This document shows positions 53,149 to 61,960 of a stretch of DNA of 64,000 bases, piece after piece (the stretch's first letter is position 1; the number at the start of each line of letters is the position of its first letter). The notes below the pieces were generated by a model. That model was given only the letters and a program-made list of their open reading frames with translations. It was not told the DNA's origin and did no database searches. The translations under genes and the position numbers were made by a program. The DNA comes from Variovorax paradoxus (GTDB lineage: Bacteria > Pseudomonadota > Gammaproteobacteria > Burkholderiales > Burkholderiaceae_C), in NCBI RefSeq assembly GCF_018614955.1, contig NZ_JAGGNV010000026.1:62001-126000 (forward strand). The letters run 5' to 3'.

Positions 53149-54225
53149 TTATTTCGCCAGCCCGGTGACCAGCGTCACTTCCTTGCGCAGGTCGGCAAGC
53201 ACGCGTTCCGGATCGGTGATGCCCTTTTTGCGCGCCTTCTCGAACCACGCGGCCTCCACCGGCTTGAGCCTCTCCTTCATCTGCGCCACCACCTGCGGGC
53301 TGGCGCGGTGGATCAGCGTGCCGTTCCTGGTGAGCTGCGCCATGGCTTCCTGCGTGAAGATGTCGTGCGCGCGGCCGGCAGCGCGCGCCATCGCTTCGCC
53401 GGAGATCTTCAGGATCGCCTCCTGGTCTTCCTTGCGCAACGAGGCGAACTTGTCGGGGTTCATGGCCCACAGCAAGTTGCTGTTGGTGATGCCGCCTTCC
53501 ACGAATGTCATGCGCTTCATCACGCCGTCGAGCTTGAAGCCGGTAACCACCTCGGTGGGGATCACCGCGCCGTCGATCACCCCGGAGGACGCGAGCTCGT
53601 AGATCTCGGGCACGGGCTTGTACACCGGCACGCCGCCCAGCTGGGTGATGGCCAGGCTGGCGGCCGGCTGCGGGCTGCGCAGCTTCAGGCCCTTCCAGTC
53701 GTCCAGCGACTTGACTTCCTTGTTGGTGGTGAACAGGTGCGCCGCGTTGCCCATGAAGACGGAGATCGGCAGCACGCCCTTGTATTCGCCGAACTTCTCG
53801 AACTCTTTCTTGTAGATGCGCCACGAGGCCACCGAGCGCGACTCGGACACATCGCCCACGAAGGGCATGTCCAGCACTTCCATCAGCTCGAAGCGGCCCG
53901 GCGTGGCGCCTGGAGTGATCAGCGCTACGTCGGCGAGGCCGTCGCGGATGACGTCGAACTGGCCGGGTACCGTGCCGATGACCTTGGGCGAGGTCTCGAA
54001 CTTCACGCGGCCTTCCGTCACCTTCTCGACCTCGGCCATCCACGGGTCCAGCACCTTGGTGCGCACCGGGTAGCCCGGCGGCAGCCAGTTGGAATAACGC
54101 AGCACCGTGCCTTGCGCCTGCGCCTGCGCCTGCGCTTGCGCCTGCGCTTGCGCGATGAACGAGCCGCCGAGCGCAGTGGCTGCGGCGGCCTTGACGATGC
54201 TCCGGCGGGTGAGGTTGTGTTCCAT
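53149..54225 (-). CDS. TRAP-type (DctP-family) substrate-binding protein with Tat-like signal and Gln-Ala repeat
   Basis: 358 residues. N-terminus N-L-T-R-R-S-I-V-K-A-A-A is a twin-arginine-like signal; it is followed by seven Gln-Ala pairs before T-V-L-R-Y-S-N-W-L-P, where the DctP fold starts. L-K-L-R-S-P-Q-P near 178 contains the ligand arginine. AAGGAGA precedes the ATG. Homologous to the 14808-15839 protein; again no DctQM genes nearby. Follows the ligase at 54237 by 11 bp in one minus operon. Confidence 0.86.
   Translation of the reverse strand: MEHNLTRRSIVKAAAATALGGSFIAQAQAQAQAQAQAQGTVLRYSNWLPPGYPVRTKVLDPWMAEVEKVTEGRVKFETSPKVIGTVPGQFDVIRDGLADVALITPGATPGRFELMEVLDMPFVGDVSESRSVASWRIYKKEFEKFGEYKGVLPISVFMGNAAHLFTTNKEVKSLDDWKGLKLRSPQPAASLAITQLGGVPVYKPVPEIYELASSGVIDGAVIPTEVVTGFKLDGVMKRMTFVEGGITNSNLLWAMNPDKFASLRKEDQEAILKISGEAMARAAGRAHDIFTQEAMAQLTRNGTLIHRASPQVVAQMKERLKPVEAAWFEKARKKGITDPERVLADLRKEVTLVTGLAK
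54111..54152. repeat. Seven-unit hexanucleotide repeat in the DctP signal region
   Basis: Units CTTGCG and CCTGCG alternate for 42 bp. On the coding (minus) strand they encode Gln-Ala pairs. Unit gain or loss keeps the frame and would only lengthen or shorten the segment at the signal-peptide cleavage site. Confidence 0.75.
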
Positions 54226-54236
54226 GCGTGTCTCCT

Positions 54237-55793
54237 TCAAATCTTGCGGCTTTGCTGCGCCCAGTGCGGGTCGCGCAGCACGTTCTTTCGTACCTTGCCC
54301 ACGGGCGTGACGGGCAGCGGCTCCGAGCGGAACTCGTAGCTGCGCGGCACCTTGTAGCCGCCGATGTGCTGGCGGCAAAAGGCGGTGAGTTCCTCGGGCG
54401 TGGCGCTCTCGCCCGGCTTGAGGACGACAACGGCGTGCACGGCTTCGCCCCACTCGGCGCTGGGGATGCCGATCACGGCGGCCTCGCCCACGGCGGGGTG
54501 CATGAAGAGCACGCGCTCGACCTCGATGGAATAGACGTTCTCGCCGCCGGTGACCACCATGTCCTTGATGCGGTCGGCCACGTAGAGGAAGCCGTCGTCG
54601 TCGATGGTGCCGGCATCGCCGGTGTACATCCACCCGTCCTTGAGCACGGCGGCGGTGGCGCTTTCGTTGTGGAAGTAGCCGTTCATCAGCGTTTCGCCGC
54701 GCACCACGATTTCGCCCAAGGTGTCGGGCGGGGCCACCGTGCCGTCGGGCAGGCGGACTTCCACCTGCATGCCCGGCGCGGGCTGGCCGGCCGAGCGCAG
54801 GCGCTTCGCCTTCGGGCCCTCGGTGACGTGGTCGCGCCAGCGCAGCATGGTGGCGAAGCCGCCGGTCTCGGTCATGCCGAAGATCTGATAGAAGCGCAGG
54901 CTCGGCAGCTTCTTCATCGCGGTCTTCATCAGCGTCTCGGGCATGGGCGAGCCGCCGTAGACGCAGGTGGCCAGGCTGGACAGGTCGTACTTGTCGAAGT
55001 CGGGGTGGCTGATCAGCATGTTGATCATGGTGGGCACCAGCACCGCGTTGGTGATCTTGTGCTCGGCGATGGTCTGCATCACCAATACCGGGTCGAACTT
55101 GGGCAGCGGCACATGCGTGCCGCCCGCCAGGGTGATGTAGAGCAGGGCGCTGGCGCCCGCGAAATGGAAGTAGCCGGCCACGTACGCGAAGCTCAGGTCC
55201 TCGATGGACGGCAGCATCGCCAGGTAGGTGATCGTGGCCATGAACAGGCCGCGGTGCGACATCATCACGCCCTTGGGATGGGCCGTGGTGCCGCCGGTAT
55301 AGAAGATCACCCAGAGGTCCTCGCCGCCGCGGTTGGAATCCGGCAGGGGTTCGTGCTGCGTCAGCAGCGCCTCGTACGACAGCATGCCCTCGGGCGTGTC
55401 GCCTTCGCCCATGAAGATCAGCGTCTTCAGCCCGGGCAACTGCTTCTGCAAGTCGCGCGCCTGCTCGATGAAGCTCTCGTCGACCAGCAGCACGCTGGCC
55501 TGCGAGTCGGTCAAGGCATAGAGATTCTCGGCCGGCGACCAGCGGATGTTCAACGGCGCGAGCGCCCCGCCGGCCCAGGGCACGGCAAAGAACAGCTCGA
55601 CGTAACGATCGGAATTCATGGACAGCGCCGCCACGAAGGCGCCGTCGGCAATGCCGAAGGAGCGCAGCGCTGCCGCAAGGCGCGGCACGCGCTGGCCGAC
55701 CTCACGCCAGGCGCGGCGCCGTCCGTTGCAGATGGTGGCCGTCTTGTGCGGCGCGCAGGCCACGGCCTGCTTGAGAAAACTCGTGCCCTGCAT
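54237..55793 (-). CDS. Acyl-CoA ligase (ANL superfamily, medium/long-chain type)
   Basis: 518 residues. ATP loop Y-T-G-G-T-T-A-H-P-K-G near 168 (second residue Ser changed to Gly, lysine kept), A5 F-G-M-T-E-T-G-G, A7 T-G-D-A-G-T-I-D, hinge D-R-I-K-D-M-V-V-T-G-G-E-N-V-Y-S and P-V-G-K-V-R-K-N terminal lysine. Paralogue of the ligase at 16179, which is also beside a DctP gene. First gene of its operon, 33 bp downstream of operator copy L, giving a very short leader. Confidence 0.88.
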   Translation of the reverse strand: MQGTSFLKQAVACAPHKTATICNGRRRAWREVGQRVPRLAAALRSFGIADGAFVAALSMNSDRYVELFFAVPWAGGALAPLNIRWSPAENLYALTDSQASVLLVDESFIEQARDLQKQLPGLKTLIFMGEGDTPEGMLSYEALLTQHEPLPDSNRGGEDLWVIFYTGGTTAHPKGVMMSHRGLFMATITYLAMLPSIEDLSFAYVAGYFHFAGASALLYITLAGGTHVPLPKFDPVLVMQTIAEHKITNAVLVPTMINMLISHPDFDKYDLSSLATCVYGGSPMPETLMKTAMKKLPSLRFYQIFGMTETGGFATMLRWRDHVTEGPKAKRLRSAGQPAPGMQVEVRLPDGTVAPPDTLGEIVVRGETLMNGYFHNESATAAVLKDGWMYTGDAGTIDDDGFLYVADRIKDMVVTGGENVYSIEVERVLFMHPAVGEAAVIGIPSAEWGEAVHAVVVLKPGESATPEELTAFCRQHIGGYKVPRSYEFRSEPLPVTPVGKVRKNVLRDPHWAQQSRKI

Positions 55794-55825
55794 CCTGCCG
55801 CCTCGTATGTGTACGGCAGCACATG

Positions 55826-55839
55826 GTACACACGCGTAC
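55826..55839. promoter_or_regulatory. Palindromic operator copy L
   Basis: GTACAC-AC-GCGTAC, a full consensus match, 33 bp upstream of the ligase start at 55793 (minus strand). An extra GTGTAC half-site lies at 55809-55814. Confidence 0.7.
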
Positions 55840-55912
55840 GAAGGCTGGATGGGTATTTACCCGGGTCGCGCCTCGCGGCCGCCCGCGCTCTTCGGAAAGA
55901 AAAGCGCGTGGG

Positions 55913-56902
55913 TCAGCCGACGGTGTGGGACTGCCCGGCCCAGAACTTGTCGCGCAGGACCCGCTTGAGGATCTTTCCCGTGGGATTCATCGGCAGCGCC
56001 GTCTCGAATTCGACGTGCCTGGGAACCTTGTAGCCGGCGATCAGCTCGCGGCAGTGCTCGATGAGTTCTTCCGCGGTGAGCTCGGCGAGCGGCTTTTTGA
56101 CCACCACCGCCGTCACACGTTCGCCCCAGCGCGCATCGGGCGCGGACACGACCGCGCAGGCGGCGACGCCCGGGGGCTTCATGATGGCCTGCTCCACTTC
56201 GGCCGAATAGACGTTCTCGCCGCCGGTGACGATCATGTCCTTCACGCGGTCCACGATGTAGTAGAGGCCGTCCCGGGGATCTCGGAAACCGGCGTCGCCC
56301 GTGCGGTACCAGCCCCGCGACAGGGCCTTGGCGCTCTGCTCGGGCTGGTTGCGGTAGCGCGTGAACAGCGCTGGCGAGCGCACCTGGATCTCCCCGGTCT
56401 GCCCGTCCTCGAGCTCATTGCCGCTTTCGTCGACGATTCGGAAATCGATCAACGGCAGCGGCGTGCCGCAGGAGCGCAGCTTGGACTCGTTCTCCAGGTC
56501 GTGCTGCTCCGGGCGCAGGATGCTCATCGCGCCGCCGCTCTCGGTAGCGCCATAGAACTGCATGAAGTGCGACGGGATCGCATGCATGGCGCGCTTCAGG
56601 AGCGTTGCGCTGATGGGCGATCCCGCGTACATGATGAGCCGCAGCGAACTCAGGTCGGCCGCCTCGAGGCCAGGGTGGTCCAGCATCATCTGGATGACGA
56701 TAGGCGCGACCACGAGGATGGTGGGTCGTGTCTGCGCCACGGGGTCGAGCAAACGCCCGGGTTCCAGGGCCGGCATGACCGACACGGTGCAGCCGTTGTA
56801 CATCGCCTGCACCGGCAGCGCCGTGCCCAGCAGGTGAAAGTTGGGCATGGCCATCATCAGCACGTCGTCTGACTTCCACTGGAAGACCGGTTCGAAGTGC
56901 CG
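55913..56902 (-). pseudogene. Acyl-CoA ligase lacking its N-terminal third
   Basis: The minus frame reads a normal ligase from H-F-E-P-V-F-Q-W (about 56900) down to the stop at 55913, roughly 329 residues: F-Y-G-A-T-E-S-G-G (A5), T-G-D-A-G-F (A7), D-R-V-K-D-M-I-V-T-G-G-E-N-V-Y-S and N-P-T-G-K-I-L-K-R. About 190 residues, including the ATP loop T-S-G-T-T-G, are missing. Upstream of 56902 the frame becomes antisense of a LysR gene, so the open frame that continues there is not ligase. Cannot adenylate; a deletion relic. Confidence 0.8.
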
Positions 56903-56909
56903 GCACAGT

Positions 56910-57518
56910 CGCACGGCGCTGCTGCAGTTGGCGCAGGAAGCGCCGGAGATCCTGGTCACCGTGCACGTCGACACCAGCCGCGCGCTGGTGGAGGGGCTGA
57001 TGAAAGCCCGTTTCGACCTGGTGCTGGCGCGCGTGCGAGACGCGTCGCTGGAGCCCGAACTGAATTTCGAACCCGTCGTGCAAGAGCCGATCTGCGTCGT
57101 GGCGCGCGCGGGCCACCCGCTGGCGCGCAAGCGCAAGCTCATGCTGGCGGACCTGGTGCACCACCCATGGATCCTGCCGCCAGGCGGTGCCGACCTGCGG
57201 GCGCGCATCGACGCGCGTTGCATCCAGCAGGGGCTTCCCCTTCTCACCAGCCTGATCGAAACGCTGTCGTCGCCTGTCATGCTGAGTGTCGTGTGCATGA
57301 GCGACGCATTGGTATTGCTTCCTGAGGATTTCGCGCAGCCTTACTGCGCCAACGGCTGGCTGACCGTGCTGAACATCGACCTGGGCGTGCGCTCCGAGAA
57401 CTTCGGCATCATCACCCGCCGCAACACGGTGGGGTCGCCGCAGCTGCAGCGCGGGTTGGGCGTGTTCCGACGGATGGCCACCGCGATGTACCGGCTGCGA
57501 CCCGGCGCGGCAAGCTGA
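56910..57518 (+). pseudogene. LysR-type regulator lacking its DNA-binding domain
   Basis: From R-T-A-L-L-Q-L at 56910 to the TGA at 57518 the plus frame is a LysR effector domain: P-E-I-L-V-T-V-H-V-D, L-V-E-G-L-M-K-A-R-F-D-L-V-L-A-R-V, then A-R-A-G-H-P-L-A near 70 and H-P-W-I-L-P-P-G. About 200 residues remain; the wHTH (first ~90 residues) is absent. An in-frame ATG at 56841 would add residues that are antisense ligase. It was presumably the divergent regulator of the truncated ligase. Unable to bind DNA. Confidence 0.8.
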
Positions 57519-57579
57519 GCGCTCGCTGCTTCGCCCGCCTGGCTCAGCCCAGCTGAAGCACTACCGACTTGGTCTGCAG

Positions 57580-59022
57580 TTACTCGTGCATGTGCTGCAC
57601 ACCCGACTCGCGCCCGAAGCCGCTCATCTTGTAGCCGCCGAACGGGATGGCCGGGTCCATGACCTGATAGCAGTTGGCCCACACGGTGCCGGTGCGCAGG
57701 CCCTTGGCGACCCGGTGCACCGTGGTCACGTCGCGCGACCATACGCCGCTACCAAGCCCGTACTGCGTGTCGTTGGCGCGGCGCAGCACCTCGTCGAGAT
57801 CGTCGAAGGGCAATGCCGACAGCACCGGTCCGAAGATTTCCTCGCGCGCGATGCGCATGTCGTCGCGCACGCCGGCGAACACCGTAGGCCCCACGAAGTA
57901 GCCGCGCGCCAACGCGCCCGTCTCCAGTCGCGAGCCGCCCGCTAGGGCCTTCGCGCCCTGCTCGTGGCCCAGGCTCAGGTAGGTGGTGACGCGCTGCAAT
58001 TGTTCGGCCGACACCACGGGGCCCAGCTGCGTATGCGGATCGAGCGGATCGCCCACGCGCAGCGTCTTGGCATACAACGCCACCTTCTCCACGAACTCGT
58101 CGTAGATGGCCCGCTGCACGTACAGGCGCGTGCCGGCGCTGCAGATCTGGCCGGAGTTCTGAAACACCGCCATCGCGGCGCCCGGCACGGCGATGTCCAG
58201 GTCGGCGTCGGCGAACACGATGTTCGGCGACTTGCCGCCCAGCTCCATGGACATGCGCTTGAGGTTGCCCGCCGCGGCTCGCACGATCTTCTGACCCACT
58301 TCCGTCGAGCCGGTGAAAGCCACCTTGTCGACGCCCGGATGCGCGGCAAGCGCGCTGCCGGCCTCGGCAAAGCCTGTGACCACGTTGACCACGCCGGGCG
58401 GGATGCCGGCTTCCATGCACAGCTCGGCCAGCCGCAGCGGCGACAGCGGTGCCTGTTCGGCCGGCTTGAGCACCACGGTGCAGCCCGAGGCGAGCACCGG
58501 GCAGATCTTCCAGATGGCCAGGCCGATGGGGCCGTTCCAGGGGTTGATGGCGCCGACCACGCCGACCGGCTCCTTGAGCGTATAGGCGAACACGTCGCCC
58601 GGCGCGGAGTTGGGGATGGTGTCGCCCTGCATCGAGGTGGCCAGGCCCGCGTAGTAGCGCAGCAGGCCGACCGCGCGGCGTCGTCCGAGGATGGTGCGCG
58701 CGATGGGCCCGCCCATGTCCAGCGTGTCGAGCAGCGCCAGCTCGTCGTAGTGCTTTTCCACCAGGTCCGCGAGCTCGAGCATGACGTGCTGGCGCTCGAA
58801 AGGCTTGAAGCGGCTCCAGGGCCCCGACTCGAAGGCGGCGCGCGCCGCAGCCACGGCGCGGTCGACGTCGGCGGCGCCGCCTTCGGCGACCTGCGCCAGC
58901 CGCTCGCCGGTCGCCGGGTTGATGGTGTCGAACAGCTTGCCGCTTTCGGCCGGCACGCTGCGGCCGTCGATGAACAGCAGCTTGGGTCGACCGTCGAGGA
59001 AGGAGGGCAGGGCAGTGATCAT
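57580..59022 (-). CDS. Aldehyde dehydrogenase, prematurely stopped 12 residues from the usual end
   Basis: 480 residues. Catalytic Glu in M-E-L-G-G-K-S-P near 258 and Cys in N-S-G-Q-I-C-S-A-G near 291; cofactor motif F-T-G-S-T-E-V-G near 234; I-N-P-W-N-G-P near 158. Oxidises an aldehyde to the acid with NAD(P). A TAA at 57580-57582 ends it after M-H-E. The same frame continues L-Q-T-K-S-V-V-L-Q-L-G to a TGA at 57544, the family's normal terminus. The lost strand takes part in oligomer contacts, so stability may be affected. ATGA-coupled to the GMC oxidoreductase upstream, together an alcohol-to-acid route. Confidence 0.87.
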   Translation of the reverse strand: MITALPSFLDGRPKLLFIDGRSVPAESGKLFDTINPATGERLAQVAEGGAADVDRAVAAARAAFESGPWSRFKPFERQHVMLELADLVEKHYDELALLDTLDMGGPIARTILGRRRAVGLLRYYAGLATSMQGDTIPNSAPGDVFAYTLKEPVGVVGAINPWNGPIGLAIWKICPVLASGCTVVLKPAEQAPLSPLRLAELCMEAGIPPGVVNVVTGFAEAGSALAAHPGVDKVAFTGSTEVGQKIVRAAAGNLKRMSMELGGKSPNIVFADADLDIAVPGAAMAVFQNSGQICSAGTRLYVQRAIYDEFVEKVALYAKTLRVGDPLDPHTQLGPVVSAEQLQRVTTYLSLGHEQGAKALAGGSRLETGALARGYFVGPTVFAGVRDDMRIAREEIFGPVLSALPFDDLDEVLRRANDTQYGLGSGVWSRDVTTVHRVAKGLRTGTVWANCYQVMDPAIPFGGYKMSGFGRESGVQHMHE

Positions 59023-60707
59023 GGCGTGGACAGGGTGAAGGGTGCGGGAGCGAATGCGGCGCCCAGTTCGGCGCGCGGCGACGAGCTGCGGGGGCGGCGC
59101 ATGAATTCGGCCGCCCGCTCGCCGACCATCATGGACGGGGCGGCGGTGTTGCCGCCAATGATGTTGGGCATGATGGACGCGTCGGCCACACGCAGGCCCT
59201 CGATGCCGTGCACGCGCAATTGCGCGTCCACCACGGACGCCGGGTCGCTGGCCGGGCCCATTCGGCAGGTGCCCACGGGGTGGTAGGTGGTGGCGGCCGT
59301 CGTGCGGATGTACTTTTCCAGCGCTGCGTCATCGTCTGCCGCCGCGCCGGGCAAAAGCTCCGCGCCGGCATAACGCGCCAGCCCCGGCATTGCCATTATT
59401 CGGCGTGCTTCGCGCAGCCCGTGCAGCATCGCGTCGACGTCGCGACGGTCTTCCAGGAAGCGTGGATGCATCACGGGGCGGTCGGCAGGGTTGCTGGAGC
59501 GCAGCTCCAGGCTGCCGCGGGTGGCCGGCCGCAGCACTGCCACATGGCACACGAAGCCGTGGCGTCGCGGCAGCGTCCGAGCGCTTTCTTTCATGCCCAC
59601 CATGAAGGTGAACTGCAGGTCGGGGCGGTCCAGCGCGGGGTTGCTGCGCATGAAGCCTCCCGCCTCCGCGGCGTTGGACGCCAGCATGCCGCGCCGCCCG
59701 AAGGCGTAGCGCCAGGGCGCCGCCGTGTTTCGGGCAAGGGCCCGCCAGCTCATTGCATACGACTCGCCGCCCGGGTTCGCGATGGCGACGGACGCAGTGG
59801 GATGATCCTGCAGGTTGGCGCCAACGCCGGGCAGCGCATGTGCGACGCGGACCCCATGCCGCTCGAGGACCGGCGCGGCGCCGATGCCCGAGAGCATCAG
59901 CAGCTGCGGGCTGTTGATCGTGCCGGCCGACAGCACGACCTCGACCGCGGCGCTGAGTTCGATGCGCTCGCCGCGGTGCCGCACCGACACGCCGGTCGCG
60001 CGCGCGCCTCTCAGCACGACGCGCTCGACCAACGTGTCGGCGAAGACGGTGAGGTTGGGACGCGACAGCGCCGGGTGCAGGAACGCGCGCGAACTCGACA
60101 GCCGCACGCCGTGGCGCTGGTTCAGCTCGAACAAGCCGAAGCCGTCCTGCTGCTCGCCGTTGAAATCGTCGTTGAGCGGGTAGCCGGCCTCTCGCGCCGC
60201 CTGCGCGAAGCCCAGCGCGAGCGCGTGCGGGTCTCGAAGCCGCTGCACGTCGAGCTCGCCACCCGTGCCATGAAAGGCGCTGGTGCCGAGAGCCCGGTTC
60301 TCGTGGCGCGTGAAGGCCGGCAGCACGTCGGCATACGACCAGCCTTCGTTGCCCAGCGCCGCCCAGTCGTCGTAGTCGAGCCGGTGGCCGCGGATATAGA
60401 CGGTGCCGTTGAGCGAGGTGCAGCCGCCGAAGAGCCGCCCTCGCGGGCAGCCGATGACGCGGCCGTTGACGCCGGCGCCTCCGGTGAACTCGTGCATCCA
60501 GTTGTAGCGCGAATGGGGGAGCAGAAAGATGTTGCCGATGGGCAGCAGCGTCTTCAAGTTGACGGGGAAGCGCCGGTCCGATGGGCCCGCTTCCACCAGC
60601 GCCACCCGCACGGCGGGATCGGCGGACAGGCGGTTGGCGAGCACGCAGCCGGCGGCGCCCGCGCCCACGACGATGTAGTCGAAGGCCCGGGCCGGGGAGG
60701 TGTACAC
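59019..60707 (-). CDS. GMC-family FAD alcohol dehydrogenase (choline-dehydrogenase-like)
   Basis: 562 residues. FAD loop V-V-G-A-G-A-A-G-C near 14, G-G-C-T-S-L-N-G near 94 (GMC signature 1), G-T-I-N-S-P-Q-L-L near 265 (signature 2) and C-terminal T-Y-H-P-V-G-T-C with the catalytic His followed by G-G-N-T-A-A-P-S-M. Oxidises a primary alcohol to the aldehyde handed to the co-transcribed aldehyde dehydrogenase. Style is BetA/AlkJ-like but the substrate is not readable. Divergent from the BKACE gene across operator copy M. Confidence 0.87.
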   Translation of the reverse strand: MYTSPARAFDYIVVGAGAAGCVLANRLSADPAVRVALVEAGPSDRRFPVNLKTLLPIGNIFLLPHSRYNWMHEFTGGAGVNGRVIGCPRGRLFGGCTSLNGTVYIRGHRLDYDDWAALGNEGWSYADVLPAFTRHENRALGTSAFHGTGGELDVQRLRDPHALALGFAQAAREAGYPLNDDFNGEQQDGFGLFELNQRHGVRLSSSRAFLHPALSRPNLTVFADTLVERVVLRGARATGVSVRHRGERIELSAAVEVVLSAGTINSPQLLMLSGIGAAPVLERHGVRVAHALPGVGANLQDHPTASVAIANPGGESYAMSWRALARNTAAPWRYAFGRRGMLASNAAEAGGFMRSNPALDRPDLQFTFMVGMKESARTLPRRHGFVCHVAVLRPATRGSLELRSSNPADRPVMHPRFLEDRRDVDAMLHGLREARRIMAMPGLARYAGAELLPGAAADDDAALEKYIRTTAATTYHPVGTCRMGPASDPASVVDAQLRVHGIEGLRVADASIMPNIIGGNTAAPSMMVGERAAEFMRRPRSSSPRAELGAAFAPAPFTLSTP

Positions 60708-60799
60708 GGCGGCGATGTTTGTCTCCTGCTTATTCCTATGAGCATGGTTTCCACGAGTCCCCGGCTGGCGCCGACGGTAGCATAATGCGCTGGAACATA

Positions 60800-60813
60800 G
60801 TGCGCAAGCGTAC
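60800..60813. promoter_or_regulatory. Palindromic operator copy M
   Basis: GTGCGC-AA-GCGTAC within ACATAGTGCGC..., the same left flank as copies A and G. It lies in the 203-bp divergent gap, 93 bp from the GMC start and 98 bp from the BKACE start. Confidence 0.66.
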
Positions 60814-60910
60814 GAACCGGCGTGCGCGATGCGACCCCTGCGCGCCGCGTGGCGGCACGAAGCTTTCGTGCGGCGATTCGGCGGTCCGGCCCTTTTTTCA
60901 GGAGTAGCTC

Positions 60911-61837
60911 TTGTCCAGAAAAGTCATCATCACCTGCGCCGTGACCGGTTCGATCCACACGCCGTCCATGTCGCCGCACCTGCCGATCACGGCCGAGCAG
61001 ATTGCCGAGCATGCCATCGGCGCCGTGGAGGCCGGCGCGGCCATCGTGCACCTTCACGCCCGCAATCCACAGGACGGCCGGCCGGTGCAGACCACTGAGG
61101 CCTTCCTGCCGTTCGTGCGCGACATCAAGGCACGCAGCAACGCCGTGATCAACATCACCACGGGTGGCGCGCCGACCATGACGGTGGACGAGCGCATGCG
61201 CCCGGCGCTGGAGCTCAAGCCCGAGGTGGCGTCGCTCAACATGGGCAGCATGAATTTCGGCTTGTTCCCGGTGCTGGGCCGCTACAAGCAGTTCCAGCAC
61301 GATTGGGAGCGCCCTTACCTGGACGGCACGCGCAACCTGGTGTTCAAGAACACCTTCCAGGACATCGAGTACATCCTGACCAAGGGTACCGAGAACGGCA
61401 CAAAGTTCGAGTTCGAGTGCTACGACACGGCTCATCTGTACAACCTTGCCCACTTCCTGGACCGCAAGCTCGCCACGCCGCCGCTGTTCGTGCAGACGGT
61501 GTTCGGCATCCTGGGCGGCATCGGTACGCATCCGGACGACATCGCTCATATGAAGCGCACGGCCGACCGGCTGTTCGGCAAGGACTACCTGTGGAGCGTG
61601 CTGGGCGCCGGCAAGTCGCAGATGAACATCGCGGCGACGGCGGCGGCGCAGGGTGGCAACGTCCGGGTCGGCCTGGAGGATTCGCTGTGGGATGGCCCGG
61701 GCCAGCTGGCCAAAACCAACGCCGACCAGGTACGCCGCGTGCGCCGCATCCTAGAAGGCATGGGCCTGGAAATCGCGACGCCCGACGAAGCGCGCGCGCT
61801 GCTCGATCTCAAGGGGCGCAACGAAGTGGGGTTCTGA
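60911..61837 (+). CDS. BKACE-family (DUF849) beta-keto acid cleavage enzyme
   Basis: 308 residues beginning at a TTG (AGGAG 9 bp upstream). H-L-H-A-R-N near 48 supplies the two zinc histidines, and G-L-E-D-S-L near 256 the zinc glutamate. S-L-N-M-G-S-M-N-F-G near 108 is a family loop. BKACE enzymes split a 3-keto acid with acetyl-CoA into acetoacetate plus an acyl-CoA, so this is a candidate for the terminal carbon-carbon cleavage of the pathway. Transcribed singly. Bases 61838-61960 downstream show no feature. Confidence 0.88.
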   Translation: MSRKVIITCAVTGSIHTPSMSPHLPITAEQIAEHAIGAVEAGAAIVHLHARNPQDGRPVQTTEAFLPFVRDIKARSNAVINITTGGAPTMTVDERMRPALELKPEVASLNMGSMNFGLFPVLGRYKQFQHDWERPYLDGTRNLVFKNTFQDIEYILTKGTENGTKFEFECYDTAHLYNLAHFLDRKLATPPLFVQTVFGILGGIGTHPDDIAHMKRTADRLFGKDYLWSVLGAGKSQMNIAATAAAQGGNVRVGLEDSLWDGPGQLAKTNADQVRRVRRILEGMGLEIATPDEARALLDLKGRNEVGF

Positions 61838-61960
61838 GGTCGGCGGCGCCATCCGGCACCACCATGCCCGCGTGACTTCTGGCGGGCCTGATGGACTCGC
61901 CTGGCGCACAGAGGCCAGAGCCTACTGGAAGAGCGATTTGCACCAGAGCCCCTCCGCTTT

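Noticed and set aside
55804-55817. Possible extra operator beside copy L
   Set aside because: Only the GTGTAC half matches; the other arm does not.
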